In this document: positions 26,634 through 36,988 of the stretch, piece by piece
Position numbering within the stretch: the first letter of the stretch is position 1
Layout of the letters: each line of letters begins with the position of its first letter
Assembly: GCF_000197735.1 (NCBI RefSeq)
Contig: NC_014550.1
Coordinates: 2,666,001-2,730,000 of the forward strand
Direction: 5' to 3'
DNA from: Glutamicibacter arilaitensis Re117
Lineage (GTDB): Bacteria > Actinomycetota > Actinomycetes > Actinomycetales > Micrococcaceae
Length of the DNA stretch: 64,000 bases
Made by a program: the position numbers and the translations under genes
The notes under the pieces: model-generated
Seen by the model: only the letters and a program-made list of their open reading frames with translations
Databases searched by the model: none
Told to the model about the DNA's origin: nothing

Positions 26634-27833
26634 TCATGCCTTGTCTTGATCGCCGGTGCGGTATCCGGCGGTATTTGAAGACAGGCAGAAAGCCAGGACT
26701 ATCAAGATCGAAATGGAGCCCAGGGCCGGCAGCAAGCCGATCAGTTCGGCAAGCAAGCCCAAGAGCGGTGGACCGCCCAGGAAGGCGCCGTAGCCGATGG
26801 TGGAGACTACCGATACGCGTGTTGCGGCATGGATTGGATCATCCGACGCCGCGCTCATGGCCAGCGGGAAAGTCAGGGCCACGCCCATGCCCCAGATCCC
26901 CAAGGCGACGAAGGCCAGCGGCAGGCTATTGCCAAAGGCGAAGAGCAGTACGCCCACCAGTGCGCTGATGGCGCTGGCACGGATCATCACCACCCGCCCC
27001 AGCCGCAGGATCAAGTCCCCGGAGAGCAGCCGGGTGAGGGTCATGGCGGTCACGAAGACGCCGTAGCCAATAGCTCCCACGCCTTCTTTGGTCCCATAGC
27101 CATCTACCAGTGCCATGGCGACCCAGTCTCCGGCTGCACCCTCGGCCAGGGCCATGCCCAACACCAGAACGCCAAGCAGCACCGTTTGTGGTTCGGTCCA
27201 CGCCTTTTTCAGTGACGTACCACCACTGGTGCGCGGCACCCGGCCGAAGTCTTCGCCATAAAACCGGGTGCTGTAGAGGACAGTGAAGACAATGACCAGG
27301 CCCATGAAGCCGTAGTGGTACTGCAGCGGCAACTGTAGGCGGGCTCCAAGGGCCCCGGCGCCAGCACCAATCACGGTGCCGATGGAGAAGAATCCGTGCA
27401 GGGCAGGCATGATGCTCTTGCCTAGCGCGCGTTCCATCGCGGCTCCCTGGACGTTGGAAGCCACATTCCATGAAGCGGTTCCCAGCCCTTGGGTAAAGAG
27501 GAAGATGCCGCACATGATGGCGCTTCCAAAGACTCCGGCGCCGACGCCCACAAGGATCAGTGAGCTTCCGGCCAGGGTCGCGGCGATGCGCATGACGAGG
27601 GTGGCGCCAAGACGCAGAACCAGCTGTCCGGAGACGGCGACCGATAGGAAGGATCCGGCGCTCATGCACAGAAGCAGCAAGCCAACACTGGCGTGGTCCA
27701 GTTGCAGGGCGTCACGCACCGCGGGCAGCCGCGAAACCAGGGCCGAGATCAGCAGACCGCTGGCCAGGTAGGCTGCCATCAGCGCGTTGCGCCAGAGCGT
27801 TACTGGCTTCTGCGCATCACCGGAGAGCTGCAT
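26634..27833 (-). CDS. Major facilitator superfamily transporter
   Basis: 399 residues with twelve predicted transmembrane helices, beginning MQLSGDAQKPVTLWRNALMA. The loop between helices 2 and 3 (GQLVLRLGATLVMRIAA) is the MFS signature, and a similar one (GDLILRLGRVVMIRAS) follows in the second half. It resembles the YbjJ/inner-membrane MFS group. The ATG is two bases after the stop of the MaoC gene, so I prefer it to a start nine codons upstream. The substrate cannot be inferred. Confidence 0.85.
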   Translation of the reverse strand: MQLSGDAQKPVTLWRNALMAAYLASGLLISALVSRLPAVRDALQLDHASVGLLLLCMSAGSFLSVAVSGQLVLRLGATLVMRIAATLAGSSLILVGVGAGVFGSAIMCGIFLFTQGLGTASWNVASNVQGAAMERALGKSIMPALHGFFSIGTVIGAGAGALGARLQLPLQYHYGFMGLVIVFTVLYSTRFYGEDFGRVPRTSGGTSLKKAWTEPQTVLLGVLVLGMALAEGAAGDWVAMALVDGYGTKEGVGAIGYGVFVTAMTLTRLLSGDLILRLGRVVMIRASAISALVGVLLFAFGNSLPLAFVALGIWGMGVALTFPLAMSAASDDPIHAATRVSVVSTIGYGAFLGGPPLLGLLAELIGLLPALGSISILIVLAFCLSSNTAGYRTGDQDKA

Positions 27834-27835
27834 GC

Positions 27836-28276
27836 TTAGAGCTGTACCACGGCCTGGCACTTGAGCAGTACCTTGCTGTCGTTGGCCGAGACGGCCAAGT
27901 CGATGCGGGCGGTACGGGCTTCGGCATCCAGTGCTCCGACCTTGCCTTCTACCGAGATGGTGGTGCCTTCGTGATCCGTTGGGTTCGAGCCTTCAGGATC
28001 TTCGACGACCACTGGCTTGGTGAAGCGGGTCTGGTAGTCGATGACAGCTGCAGGGTCGCCTACCCAAGTGGAGACCAGTTCGATGACCGAGCCCATGGTG
28101 AACATGCCGTGGGCAATGACCGAGGGCAGTTCAACTTCCTTGGCGAAGCGCTCATTCCAGTGAATCGGGTTGAAGTCCCCCGAGGCACCTGCGTAGCGCA
28201 CGAGGTCGGCGCGGTTGACCTGCACGGTGTGCGAACCAATGACCTGGCCCTTTTCGAGGCTTTCGAATTCAATCAT
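27836..28276 (-). CDS. MaoC-like hydratase/dehydratase (HadB-like)
   Basis: 146 residues, a single hotdog domain with the hydratase-2 motif: DFNPIHWNERFAKEVELPSVIAHGMFTMG, in which the aspartate and histidine of the D-x-N-P-I-H segment are catalytic. It pairs with the preceding gene as the catalytic subunit of a heterodimeric (3R)-hydroxyacyl dehydratase, like mycobacterial HadB with HadA. The position beside murB is conserved in actinobacteria. The acyl chain and carrier are not known. Confidence 0.88.
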   Translation of the reverse strand: MIEFESLEKGQVIGSHTVQVNRADLVRYAGASGDFNPIHWNERFAKEVELPSVIAHGMFTMGSVIELVSTWVGDPAAVIDYQTRFTKPVVVEDPEGSNPTDHEGTTISVEGKVGALDAEARTARIDLAVSANDSKVLLKCQAVVQL

Positions 28277-28278
28277 GA

Positions 28279-28725
28279 TCAGTCCTCTGCTCGTACCAGT
28301 AGCGATGAAGTGGTGGTGGCGATCTTATCGCCAGACACGGTGGTGATTTCTGCACGAGTGGTAATCATGGCACCGGCACCCATTTCGCGGACTTGGTCCA
28401 CGTACAGCTCGGCGAGCAGTTCATCACCGGCAACGATAGGGCGGTGGTGGGTGAAGCGCTGGTCAGCATGCACCACGCGGGAGAAGTCAATGCCGCTGGC
28501 GGGGTCGGCGATCAGCTGAGCGTCGGCACGCTGGGCGATGATGATCGCAAAAGTTGGCGGGGCAACGACGTCATTGAAGCCCAGCTTGCGGGCGGCTTCT
28601 ACATCGAAGTGCGCCGGACTAGTGGCTTTCACCGCGGTGGCGAATTCGCGGATTTTTTCGCGTCCTACTTGGTAGGACTGGCCGGCAGGGTAAATGCGTC
28701 CTACCAGGTCAGGGTTGATGCCCAT
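28279..28725 (-). CDS. MaoC N-terminal-type dehydratase subunit (HadA-like)
   Basis: 148 residues starting MGINPDLVGRIYPAGQSYQV after AGGAGA. This hotdog protein lacks the catalytic D...H motif but has the HadA family segments PTFAIIIAQ and HADQRFTHHRPIVAGDEL. HadA subunits bind the acyl chain while the MaoC partner supplies the active site; the two genes are two bases apart. The open frame extends 55 codons further 5', which I reject. Confidence 0.88.
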   Translation of the reverse strand: MGINPDLVGRIYPAGQSYQVGREKIREFATAVKATSPAHFDVEAARKLGFNDVVAPPTFAIIIAQRADAQLIADPASGIDFSRVVHADQRFTHHRPIVAGDELLAELYVDQVREMGAGAMITTRAEITTVSGDKIATTTSSLLVRAED

Positions 28726-28823
28726 GGATTCTCCTGAACGTTGTTCTTGGTGAGCGCAGTGCACCGGTCTGGATTCTGCTCCAGGTCCAGCCAGCTGGCC
28801 ACGATGTGCAAATCTTGCCGGAG

Positions 28824-29099
28824 CTACTTCCCGGTCTCGGTAGAACGCTTTTTGGTGCGCGGCTTGTCCAGCCCGTTGGCGATGCGCCATGCACGGGCGT
28901 CCTTGGAACGCACTACCAATCCAGCGATGTGGCAGAGCATCCCGAGGACCATGATCCCGATAGCGATATACACCAGGGGCAGTGAAGGAATGTTTGCGCC
29001 GACGATAGCTAGGATGATGCCTGCGCCCATCACGCTTACCGCAATAAAGACGAGCTTCTTATAGAGCGAGGAAGCTGATTCCCAAGGAGTGTTGGTCAT
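28824..29099 (-). CDS. Small membrane protein
   Basis: 91 residues with two transmembrane helices (about 14-35 and 39-62) and a basic cytoplasmic tail (RSKDARAWRIANGLDKPRTKKR). There is no recognised family. It is upstream of the HadA-like gene, about 100 bases away, and may be in the same transcript. Confidence 0.75.
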   Translation of the reverse strand: MTNTPWESASSLYKKLVFIAVSVMGAGIILAIVGANIPSLPLVYIAIGIMVLGMLCHIAGLVVRSKDARAWRIANGLDKPRTKKRSTETGK

Positions 29100-29198
29100 G
29101 GGTCAAGTCTAGTTCAGCACCCAGCGCCAGCTCTCATTGCGGGCGCGGTATTTCCGCGTGACTCCCCCGACAAACCATCTGCTCGGTGCGTGGCACGC

Positions 29199-30140
29199 TT
29201 AGAACAATGCGGATTGCTCTTCTTTGAAGTCACCATGCTGTTCTATGACTGCCACGGAGCGGGTTTTCAGCTCTGCGGCATCAAGCAAGCGCAGCGTGGT
29301 GTTCTCGCCGCTGTCGGCAAGGATGCTTTGCCCCAGCACCCCGCGGATACGCAGATTCACCGTGCTGCCCGGCAGCGCGCTGCTCCACGCATGCAACGAA
29401 CGGGAATCCCAGGCTTCAATGACCGGCTTGGCGAAGGAGGGCTGCTGCCAAAGTTCGTCGCGTAATTCAACGCCATAGGTGTCCAGTCCGCGCTGGGATC
29501 CGAGGAACTCCCGTGAACGTTCGGCAGCTTCAGAATTGATGGCGTCAAGCTGCGCGTAGTCCAGCTCCCAGCTGCTCAACCCCTTGATCTTTGATTTCTG
29601 CCGAACCTGCTGGCTCAGACCCACATGCTCAGTCACCAAATCTTCAAGAATTCGAATTGCCGCACCATCAGAGGCACGGGCAACATAGCGGGCAATGACC
29701 GCACCCTGCTGGGCCAGTCGGCTCCATTTGCTCTGCGTAGAGGTCGTTCCGACCTTGGTCACGCCATGGGCGAAGCTGGCGATATACAAGAAATGCGGCT
29801 GCTCCAGATATTTGCGCAGTCCTTCGGGAGCTTCACCGGTCTTGTGGAAATGGTGCATGAACTTCGTCTGGTCCATCCGGCGGCAGCGATCGCATTGGGT
29901 ACCGGTGCGCAAGGCCTTGGTCTTAGGGCACGGCAAGGTGTTGCGTGAACCGTCCTTGTTCATCGTGACGTAGCCCAGGCAGAATTTGAGGTCGCCAATT
30001 TCCAGGCTCAGCACACGATTGGGTTCCAGATACTCGGTGCGCCAGTTTGCTGCTTGCCGCAGTCGAAGCATCGGCGCTGGCTCATGCTCGGAAAAGCTGA
30101 TTCCGTGGCAAAGCTGCCGAAAGTCGCTAGCGAGTTCCAT
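29199..30140 (-). CDS. DUF2797 family protein
   Basis: 313 residues. A cysteine pair at CDRCRR, with earlier CPKTK, could bind a metal. The central segment HFLYIASFAHGVTKVGTTST and the following QQGAVIARYVARASDG are the DUF2797 core and recall the strand pattern of GIY-YIG nucleases (Tyr in LYIA, Lys-Val-Gly), though no nuclease activity is known to me. I start at the ATG after GGAAAGG; a TTG directly before it is less likely. It stands alone on its strand. Confidence 0.75.
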   Translation of the reverse strand: MELASDFRQLCHGISFSEHEPAPMLRLRQAANWRTEYLEPNRVLSLEIGDLKFCLGYVTMNKDGSRNTLPCPKTKALRTGTQCDRCRRMDQTKFMHHFHKTGEAPEGLRKYLEQPHFLYIASFAHGVTKVGTTSTQSKWSRLAQQGAVIARYVARASDGAAIRILEDLVTEHVGLSQQVRQKSKIKGLSSWELDYAQLDAINSEAAERSREFLGSQRGLDTYGVELRDELWQQPSFAKPVIEAWDSRSLHAWSSALPGSTVNLRIRGVLGQSILADSGENTTLRLLDAAELKTRSVAVIEQHGDFKEEQSALF

Positions 30141-30334
30141 CAATACCTTTCCGCACAGTTACCCAGTCAACGATAGAGCACCGCTGCGCTGAACTCTAAA
30201 GTGCCTGCGAAGCGCCCCAAGAATCCAGTTGGCCAAATTCTCTACTTGTTCTTGCCTAATTCTTAGGAGGGCGCACTAGGCTGAAGTCCCAGTGAGTTCT
30301 ACTTTGCTGGGATGAAAACTATTCGCAGAGGTGA

Positions 30335-31153
30335 TTGAGAATTTCAGCCGAACACGATCAGGAGTCTCACGCAGCGCTTGCGGCTCCCCTTGCAAAGCAA
30401 GCAACACCTGCCGAGCTCCAGGAAATGGCACAAGCGTTCCATCACGATTTCCAGCGTTTCATGATGGAGTACCAATTCGCCGTCGATGAAATGCTGACTA
30501 AAGTTTCAATTCTGCGTGAAGAGTTCTTGTATCTGCATAAATACAACCCGATCGAGCATGTTTCTTCACGGGTGAAAACTCCTGAAAGCATCATGCGCAA
30601 GGTGAGCAAGCGGAATATCGCTCCGTCCTTGCCGATCATTCGGGAAAATATTAGTGATATTGCTGGAGTGCGCATCACCTGCAGTTTCGTGAAAGACATC
30701 TACAAGGTCTTGAACACGCTAACTTCTCAAAGTGATCTGAAGGTCATCCAGATCAAGGATTACATCAAGAATCCAAAATCCAACGGTTACAAGAGCGTGC
30801 ACGCGATCATCGAGATTCCGGTGTTCTTGTCCGACGGGCCGGTCAATGTTGTCGTTGAAGTGCAGATCCGCACAATTGCCCAAGATTTCTGGGCCAGCTT
30901 GGAACATAAGATTTTCTATAGGTATGAAGGGGACGTTCCAGCCCATCTTGCGGACGAGCTTGCTGAAGCGGCCGCAATCGCCACGACCTTGGACATGCGA
31001 ATGCAACGGCTGCATACCGAAGTCCATGGCCACGATGCCGACCACGACGGTGCCAGCCACACTGATTTCGACAACACGGCAATCGACAATCTCTTGTCGT
31101 TGGCCAGGGAATCAAGCGCGGAGAAGCGCAAGTCCACCGGGTCAGAAAGCTAG
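30335..31153 (+). CDS. Small alarmone synthetase (RelA/SpoT synthetase domain)
   Basis: Transfers pyrophosphate from ATP to GDP/GTP to make (p)ppGpp. 272 residues, synthetase domain only, with no HD hydrolase, TGS or ACT domain, so RelP/RelQ-like. Motifs in order: HVSSRVKTPESIMRKV, NISDIAGVRITCSFVKDIYK (substrate loop), YIKNPKSNGYKSVHAIIEIP (the SNGYKSVH hallmark) and VEVQIRTIAQDFWASLEHKI. The tail is His/Asp-rich. The start is TTG with GAGGTGA close upstream; the exact start is uncertain. Confidence 0.92.
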   Translation: MRISAEHDQESHAALAAPLAKQATPAELQEMAQAFHHDFQRFMMEYQFAVDEMLTKVSILREEFLYLHKYNPIEHVSSRVKTPESIMRKVSKRNIAPSLPIIRENISDIAGVRITCSFVKDIYKVLNTLTSQSDLKVIQIKDYIKNPKSNGYKSVHAIIEIPVFLSDGPVNVVVEVQIRTIAQDFWASLEHKIFYRYEGDVPAHLADELAEAAAIATTLDMRMQRLHTEVHGHDADHDGASHTDFDNTAIDNLLSLARESSAEKRKSTGSES

Positions 31154-31417
31154 TTCCCGCCCATACGGTGCTCCCGGTAATTTTTTGTGTTCGGTTACCG
31201 CGGTTTGCCCAAGCAGAACCACTGCTCGAATCCAAATGTTTCCTCCTACAAAAGTAGGATTTACAAGACGCATATTAATTCATAGAGTGGGAATATCCGG
31301 GCATGAGGCTGGACATCATCCCCTCAAGCACCTTGGAACATTCATGAGCCCTTGGGACCACGACCGCGCAGTATGGTTTTTCGATTCGAGGCGGCAGGCA
31401 TTAGTTAGGGGCATTCG

Positions 31418-31675
31418 ATGAGCAAGGCAGCACGCGAAATGGCAATTTTGACGTTGGCTCTCCTGGCAGCACTTCTCATCGTGGTATCCGATGAACCAAG
31501 CTATGGCCTCTTGCTTGGCAGCGGGGCTTTGATGGGGTGGTTCTGGTTCCGCGACAAACAGCAAAAAGTCACTGTGGATGCCAGTGATCTTGACCCGAAA
31601 GATGTCAAAGCCTACCGGCAGCAGCACCGCGGCGCGACGATAAGCGATGCAGTCAACGCACTGGGCAAGCCATAG
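31418..31675 (+). CDS. Small membrane protein
   Basis: 85 residues. Two hydrophobic helices (about 8-23 and 29-44, GLLLGSGALMGWFWF) are followed by a polar cytoplasmic tail (DLDPKDVKAYRQQHRGA). The start follows TTAGGGG. No family recognised. The 264 bases before it hold no gene that I can see. Confidence 0.7.
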   Translation: MSKAAREMAILTLALLAALLIVVSDEPSYGLLLGSGALMGWFWFRDKQQKVTVDASDLDPKDVKAYRQQHRGATISDAVNALGKP

Positions 31676-31695
31676 CCATAAGAAGCGATCTTCAC

Positions 31696-31729
31696 CTGCC
31701 AGGTGATTCACAAACGAATCACTTGGCAG
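31696..31729 (+). terminator. Hairpin after the 85-residue membrane protein
   Basis: CTGCCAGGTGATTC pairs with GAATCACTTGGCAG (one G-U pair) around ACAAAC. No T run follows, so termination is uncertain. Confidence 0.5.
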
Positions 31730-31811
31730 GCAGGCAAGCAGGCGAGAAATTCAAGAATTCTCCGGACCTTATTTAGGTGCCCGATTTGTCCTGAGTGCCT
31801 GAAATCCAAAA

Positions 31812-31838
31812 AAGACCCACAGCAAAGCTGCGGGTCTT
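31812..31838 (-). terminator. tRNA-Met terminator
   Basis: AAGACCC-g-CAGC stem closing on GCTG-t-GGGTCTT, followed on minus by TTTTTT, directly after tRNA-Met. Confidence 0.9.
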
Positions 31839-31842
31839 CATT

Positions 31843-31919
31843 TGGTAGCGGCGCCGGGACTCGATCCCGGGACCTCACGATTATGAGTCGTGCGCTCTAA
31901 CCAGCTGAGCTACGCCGCC
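31843..31919 (-). tRNA. trnM: tRNA-Met (anticodon CAT)
   Basis: A cloverleaf with acceptor GGCGGCG/CGCCGCT (one G-U pair), anticodon loop CTCATAA and T-loop in CCCGGGATCGAGTCCCGG, with CCA encoded. The A1-U-type mismatch expected of an initiator is absent, so elongator Met is more likely; Ile-CAU after lysidine modification cannot be excluded from sequence. It lies downstream of tRNA-Thr. Confidence 0.92.
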
Positions 31920-31922
31920 ACA

Positions 31923-31963
31923 AGTGAGAAGCAATCCAGTAGAAGCCAAGAAAGCTTCTCACT
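31923..31963 (-). other. Stem-loop between tRNA-Thr and tRNA-Met
   Basis: AGTGAGAAGC and GCTTCTCACT form a perfect ten-bp stem in the 47-base spacer. With no T run it is more likely a processing structure than a terminator. Confidence 0.5.
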
Positions 31964-31966
31964 CAG

Positions 31967-32038
31967 AGCCCCCTGCCGGAATCGATCCGGCGACCTCGTT
32001 CTTACCAAGAACGCGCTCTACCACTGAGCTAAGGGGGC
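31967..32038 (-). tRNA. trnT: tRNA-Thr (anticodon GGT), copy 1
   Basis: 72 bases: acceptor GCCCCCT/AGGGGGC, anticodon loop TTGGTAA within CGTTC/GAACG, T-loop GCCGG-ATCGATT-CCGGC. No CCA encoded. Sequence-identical over its full length to a second copy on the opposite strand 513 bases away. Confidence 0.96.
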
Positions 32039-32551
32039 AACGAGTAAATACTCTACACGGATTTCCCAGCAAAGAAAAATCGGCCAACTCCCCCATAGGG
32101 ATGACCAAACCAAAACGAATAAGGCCTAGTCAGCGCTAATTTAGACGTAGGGCCCATGCGGCGTAGAACTATGGGTGGCACAAAAAGGGCTTGGGTGACG
32201 ATGCTCACTTTGTTAATTCCCTGGGCTCACTAGCGTTTTTGCACTAGACCGCATGCCTCGAACGATGATCAGGTGACCTTGCCCAGCAACCGTCGCGACG
32301 CCCGACGGGAAACCCGTTCCCATCGGCCGCAAATCCCTGCACGAAGCCGCGGTGGGCGCCCGGAGCATCAAAGCAGGAAAAAGATCTTTTCCAAGATGCT
32401 GAATGCCTCAAATTCCTTTCACTACCCGGCTAATTTCACACTCGGGTATCTATGCACCAAATGCGACCTGAGTAGTGATGTTGTGACGTCAGCAACAAAT
32501 TCTCAGCGGATTTTGCAAACCTTAAAAACCTGTGTAAAGTATTTACCTGTT
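32039..32551. other. Gene-free spacer between the inverted tRNA-Thr genes
   Basis: No coding frame here is convincing. It carries the promoters of both tRNA-Thr genes at its two ends. Both copies share a related 20-base flank directly in front of the tRNA (GTGTARAGTATTTAC and a few more bases). A mid-region contains short inverted words (GGGCCCATGCGG, CCGCATGCC) of unknown meaning. Confidence 0.45.
32513..32540 (+). promoter_or_regulatory. Promoter of tRNA-Thr copy 2
   Basis: TTGCAA, 16 bases, TAAAGT, with the tRNA 5' end 11 bases downstream. This gives a transcript start about five bases before the tRNA. Confidence 0.7.
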
Positions 32552-32623
32552 GCCCCCTTAGCTCAGTGGTAGAGCGCGTTCTTGGTAAGAACGAGGTCGC
32601 CGGATCGATTCCGGCAGGGGGCT
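32552..32623 (+). tRNA. trnT: tRNA-Thr (anticodon GGT), copy 2
   Basis: Same 72 bases as copy 1 but on the plus strand. It has its own promoter and a strong terminator, so it is an independent transcription unit. Confidence 0.96.
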
Positions 32624-32629
32624 CGAAAT

Positions 32630-32665
32630 AAGAGAGACAATCTGATTGCAGATTGTCTCTCTTTT
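32630..32665 (+). terminator. Terminator of tRNA-Thr copy 2
   Basis: AAGAGAGACAATCTG pairs perfectly with CAGATTGTCTCTCTT around ATTG, followed by TT. Confidence 0.93.
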
Positions 32666-32828
32666 CGTTTCCCCAAAAGTTTCTCCCGCTACGCCCCACA
32701 GCAGCCTGTTTCCCAGCTGCCAGCGAGAGTGAAACCACTTCCCATCTTCTGGACCGTTGCTTCTTCACATCCATAATTTGTGCAGCGCTGCTGTCTTTTC
32801 TGGCAGAAATCGTGCTAAGTTGATCGCG

Positions 32829-34670
<1,842 letters not shown>

Positions 34671-34690
34671 GCGGGCTCCGGTTAACGGAA

Positions 34691-34731
34691 AACGCCCTCG
34701 GAGCAAGCTTCATGCTTGCCCCGAGGGCGTT
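34691..34731. terminator. Bidirectional terminator between thiC and the helicase
   Basis: AACGCCCTCG and CGAGGGCGTT frame an inner GCAAGC/GCTTGC stem; T-rich on both sides. Confidence 0.9.
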
Positions 34732-34763
34732 ATCTAATGCTGTTCAGCTAGTGTGCGACAGGC

Positions 34764-36692
34764 TTAGTAGTCGCGACGTCCACCGCTACGGCCCGAATCG
34801 CTGTAGCGATCCTTGCCGCCGCGTCCGCCGCCGCCGAAGCCGCCACGTCCGCCACCACGGCCACCGCCGAAGCCGCCACGTCCGCCGCCACTGCGACCGC
34901 CACCGAAGCCGCCGCCACGGCCGCCGCGGAAGCCACCGCGGTCGCCGTCGTCTTCACGACGTGGGCTGCGGCCATTGTCGAGCTCGAGCTCAATGGCTTC
35001 GCCGCCGATGCGGGTCTTGGACAGTGCACGCCACTGGTCCTTGGTCAGCTCGGCTGGCAGCTCGACCAGGGTGTGGTCCGAACGGATCTCGATGCCGCCG
35101 ATTTCCGAAGAATTGAAGCCACCTTCGTTAGCCAGTGCGCCAACGATCGAGCCTGGCTGCACGCGGTTGCGGCGGCCAACGGCCAGACGGTACATGGCGT
35201 TGCCTTCAGCAGCGGTCTTGCGGGCACGTGGACCACGATCGCCACGCTCACCGCGTTCGCCGCCGCGCTCTGGGCGATCCATGCGGGCCTTCTTCGAAGG
35301 CGACATGACTGGTTCGGTCATCAGCAGCGGGCGACCGCCCTGAGCCATCAGAGCCAGCGCAGCTGCGATTTCCAGCTGATCCAGGTCTTCGTGCTCGGAA
35401 GCGAACTTCTCCACGATTTCGCGGAAGGTAGTCAGGTCCTGGCCGCTGATGGTCTTGTCGATGCGATCGGTGAACTTCTGGATACGGCGGTCGTTGACCG
35501 AATCCAGCGAAGGCAGCTGCATCTGGGTCACCGGCTGGCGGGTAGCCTTCTCGATGGCACGCAGCAAGTACTTCTCGCGTGGGGTCATGAACAAGATCGC
35601 GTCGCCCTTGCGGCCGGCACGGCCGGTACGGCCGATGCGGTGCACGTACGACTCGGTGTCATGCGGGATGTCGAAGTTCACGACGTGGGAAATGCGCTCG
35701 ACGTCAAGTCCGCGAGCGGCCACGTCGGTTGCAACCAGGATGTCGATCTTGCCCGAGCGCAAGTTCTCGATGGTGCGCTCGCGCTGCTGCTGCGGGATGT
35801 CGCCGTTGATGGCGGCCGCGGTGAAGCCACGAGCCTTCAACTTGTCAGCCAGGTCCTCGGTAGCCATCTTGGTACGTACGAAGGCGATAACGCCTTCGAA
35901 GGTCTCGGATTCCAGGATGCGGGTCATGGCGTCAAGCTTGTGGGCGCCCATCACCTGCAGGTAGCGCTGGGTGATGTTGGTGCCGGTGGACTGCTTGGAC
36001 TTGACTGCAACTTCCTGCGGGTTGCGCAGGTATTCCGAAGCGATGCGGCGGATGGTGCGTGGCATGGTGGCCGAGAACAGGGCAACCTGCTTGTCCTCTG
36101 GGGTGGCTTCCAAGATCTTGTCGACCTCTTCGGCGAAGCCCATGCGCAGCATTTCGTCGGCCTCATCAAGGACAACGTACTGCAGGTTGGACAGGTCCAA
36201 GGAACCCTTGTTGATGTGGTCGATTACGCGACCTGGGGTACCAACGACTACCTGGGCGCCACGGCGCAGGCCGTTGAGCTGCGGGCCGTATGGCGAGCCA
36301 CCGTACACTGGCAGAACGGTGAAGTTCGGCAGGTACTTGGCGTAGGAAGTGAAAGCCTCGGCTACCTGGAGGGCCAACTCGCGGGTTGGAGCCAGAACCA
36401 GGATCTGAGGGGTCTTGGCTGGACCATTGGTGTCAGCCAGTTCTGCCATGCGGGACAGGGCAGGAAGTGCGAAAGCAGCGGTCTTACCGGTACCGGTCTG
36501 AGCCAGACCGACAACGTCGCGGCCTTCGAGAAGCAGTGGGATGGTTGCTGCCTGGATTGGCGATGGCTTTTCGTAGCCAAGGTCGGCAAGCGATGCAAGC
36601 ACGCGGGCATCCAGACCAAGTTCGGAGAAGAGCACAGTTGGCTCTTCTGGGGTCTGGTTGTCGTCGGTGTTTACGGGCATGTCAGAAGACAC
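34764..36692 (-). CDS. deaD: DEAD-box RNA helicase with RGG tail (DeaD/CsdA type)
   Basis: ATP-dependent RNA helicase acting in ribosome assembly, mRNA decay and cold response. 642 residues. Q motif FSELGLDARVLASLADLGYE, Walker A AQTGTGKT, PTREL, DEAD, SAT and HRIGRTGRAG are all present. A DbpA-type RNA-binding domain (about 475-555) follows. The C-terminus (from about 566) is a Gly/Arg-rich tail of GGRGGGFGGG-like repeats. The GTG start lies eight bases after GAGGT; an ATG four codons later is possible. A leader of roughly 200 bases or more may precede it, as for cold-induced helicases. Confidence 0.95.
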   Translation of the reverse strand: MSSDMPVNTDDNQTPEEPTVLFSELGLDARVLASLADLGYEKPSPIQAATIPLLLEGRDVVGLAQTGTGKTAAFALPALSRMAELADTNGPAKTPQILVLAPTRELALQVAEAFTSYAKYLPNFTVLPVYGGSPYGPQLNGLRRGAQVVVGTPGRVIDHINKGSLDLSNLQYVVLDEADEMLRMGFAEEVDKILEATPEDKQVALFSATMPRTIRRIASEYLRNPQEVAVKSKQSTGTNITQRYLQVMGAHKLDAMTRILESETFEGVIAFVRTKMATEDLADKLKARGFTAAAINGDIPQQQRERTIENLRSGKIDILVATDVAARGLDVERISHVVNFDIPHDTESYVHRIGRTGRAGRKGDAILFMTPREKYLLRAIEKATRQPVTQMQLPSLDSVNDRRIQKFTDRIDKTISGQDLTTFREIVEKFASEHEDLDQLEIAAALALMAQGGRPLLMTEPVMSPSKKARMDRPERGGERGERGDRGPRARKTAAEGNAMYRLAVGRRNRVQPGSIVGALANEGGFNSSEIGGIEIRSDHTLVELPAELTKDQWRALSKTRIGGEAIELELDNGRSPRREDDGDRGGFRGGRGGGFGGGRSGGGRGGFGGGRGGGRGGFGGGGRGGKDRYSDSGRSGGRRDY

Positions 36693-36988
36693 GAAGAATT
36701 ACCTCATTCGTTTGGGGATAGGCCTTGGCCGTCCCAAAAGAAACGACGTATAGGCTGCACAGTCAGATACAAGTCACGCTCATCAAGCGCTCCCCTATGA
36801 CATAAAGACCCGCACACACTTTGCGGAAAATACAACACGAGAAGGCTCCGGCCTCAAAAATTGGGCTGGATGCGAGAGGGATACCCTGATGTTCGCGAAC
36901 ACTTAATGCTAGCTTGAACCCACCACTATTGTCAGTGTCCAGAGCGTGTGAGATCGGGCACCGCGCTGGAACACGTAGGGTTGTACAT
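36693..36988. other. Divergent intergenic region upstream of deaD
   Basis: About 295 bases with no gene that I support. It must hold the helicase promoter and probably a long 5' UTR on minus. A possible minus -10 TATACG lies near 36750. On plus, TAGGGT precedes the GTG of the next gene by seven bases. Confidence 0.4.

Noticed and set aside
28726..31842. rpmG (L33) expected near the tRNA-Met/HadAB genes
   Set aside because: Some actinobacteria carry rpmG here; I find no frame with the L33 sequence in the gap.
34813..35343. Proline-rich plus-strand frame (PPPRPPP repeats)
   Set aside because: It is the complement of the helicase's Gly/Arg tail, not a proline-rich protein.
35073..36800. 575-codon plus-strand frame
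   Set aside because: Antisense shadow of the DEAD-box helicase.
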